Shown here in pieces: positions 63,870 through 64,000 of a stretch of DNA of 64,000 nt. Every line of letters starts with the position of its first letter. Positions within the stretch are counted from its first letter, which is position 1. The stretch covers positions 2,895,909 through 2,959,908 of the forward strand of contig OY754982.1 in NCBI GenBank assembly GCA_963576475.1. The letters run 5' to 3'. The stretch comes from Molanna angustata. Its lineage: Eukaryota > Arthropoda > Insecta > Trichoptera > Molannidae. The translations under genes and the position numbers were made by a program. The notes under the pieces were generated by a model, which was not told where the DNA came from, did not search any database, and saw only the letters and a list, made by a program, of their open reading frames with translations.

Positions 63870-64000
63870 ATAAATAAATTATTCGTTTCATTTATGTATT
63901 TAGTTTGTCGGACGGCAAATTCTGGATAAAACTGATGTTTTATTCTATTTCATATTTGTTTGCCTTTTGATAAAATAATTAAAGCAAAATTTATCATAAT
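63870..64000. other. No recognised feature
   Basis: AT-rich end of the window. Confidence 0.4.

Noticed and set aside
63200..63891. Several overlapping open frames of 70-184 codons on both strands
   Set aside because: A 34-bp repeat without stop words opens several phases at once; there is no conserved frame.

Overview
This window looks like a repeat-dominated stretch of an AT-rich animal genome, most likely an insect. A lepidopteran is my first guess because GTAGGTACCTAC-type words recur and RTE-type retrotransposon ends with GATGATGAT tails are common; that is inference, and an aphid or another AT-rich arthropod is not excluded. I recognise no bacterial-style operon, no rRNA, no CRISPR and no host protein-coding gene with confidence. 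Almost every open frame is a fragment of a retrotransposon, an accident of a tandem array, or uninformative.

Layout. 1-8.3 kb: degraded RTE-like and other non-LTR (LINE) 3' ends on both strands, a tRNA-derived SINE, fold-back elements, and an RTE reverse transcriptase broken by two later insertions. 8.7-12.0 kb: dispersed repeat E, then five different tandem arrays almost head to tail (116, about 285, about 68, about 55 and about 117 bp units). 13-19.5 kb: inverted-repeat elements, including a Russian-doll structure at 14.4-15.1 kb and a GGCCCGGTATTACAGTC-ended element at 16.9-17.5 kb. 20.05-22.8 kb: the best-preserved element, a 5'-truncated CR1/Jockey-group LINE with 13-bp target-site duplications and only two frameshifts. 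24-33 kb: fold-back elements, LINE 3' ends, a 69-bp in-frame tandem array and large terminal-inverted-repeat elements. 33.2-50.8 kb: four copies of a TTAA-flanked fold-back element, two SINE families, more LINE ends and a 1.2-kb TIR element. 50.8-59.6 kb: LINE 3' ends, an (AAAT)n tract of about 380 bp, and a 30-bp minisatellite split by a LINE. 60-64 kb: family A elements, a 780-bp open frame with eight 24-residue repeats bounded by Lys-Arg, and a 34-bp minisatellite.

How the parts relate. The autonomous-type elements are non-LTR retrotransposons of at least five lineages; nearly all copies are 5'-truncated and keep the RT C-terminus plus the 3' UTR. Two sets of 3' UTRs carry stem-loops with compensatory changes, as expected if an RT recognises them. 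SINEs and short TIR elements depend on enzymes not seen here. Several insertions can be dated relative to each other because they sit inside other repeats.

The most provocative candidate is the Lys-Arg-punctuated repeat frame at 61.3-62.1 kb, which has the layout of a multi-copy peptide precursor. It may equally be an in-frame minisatellite, and its N-terminal part overlaps a small TIR element.
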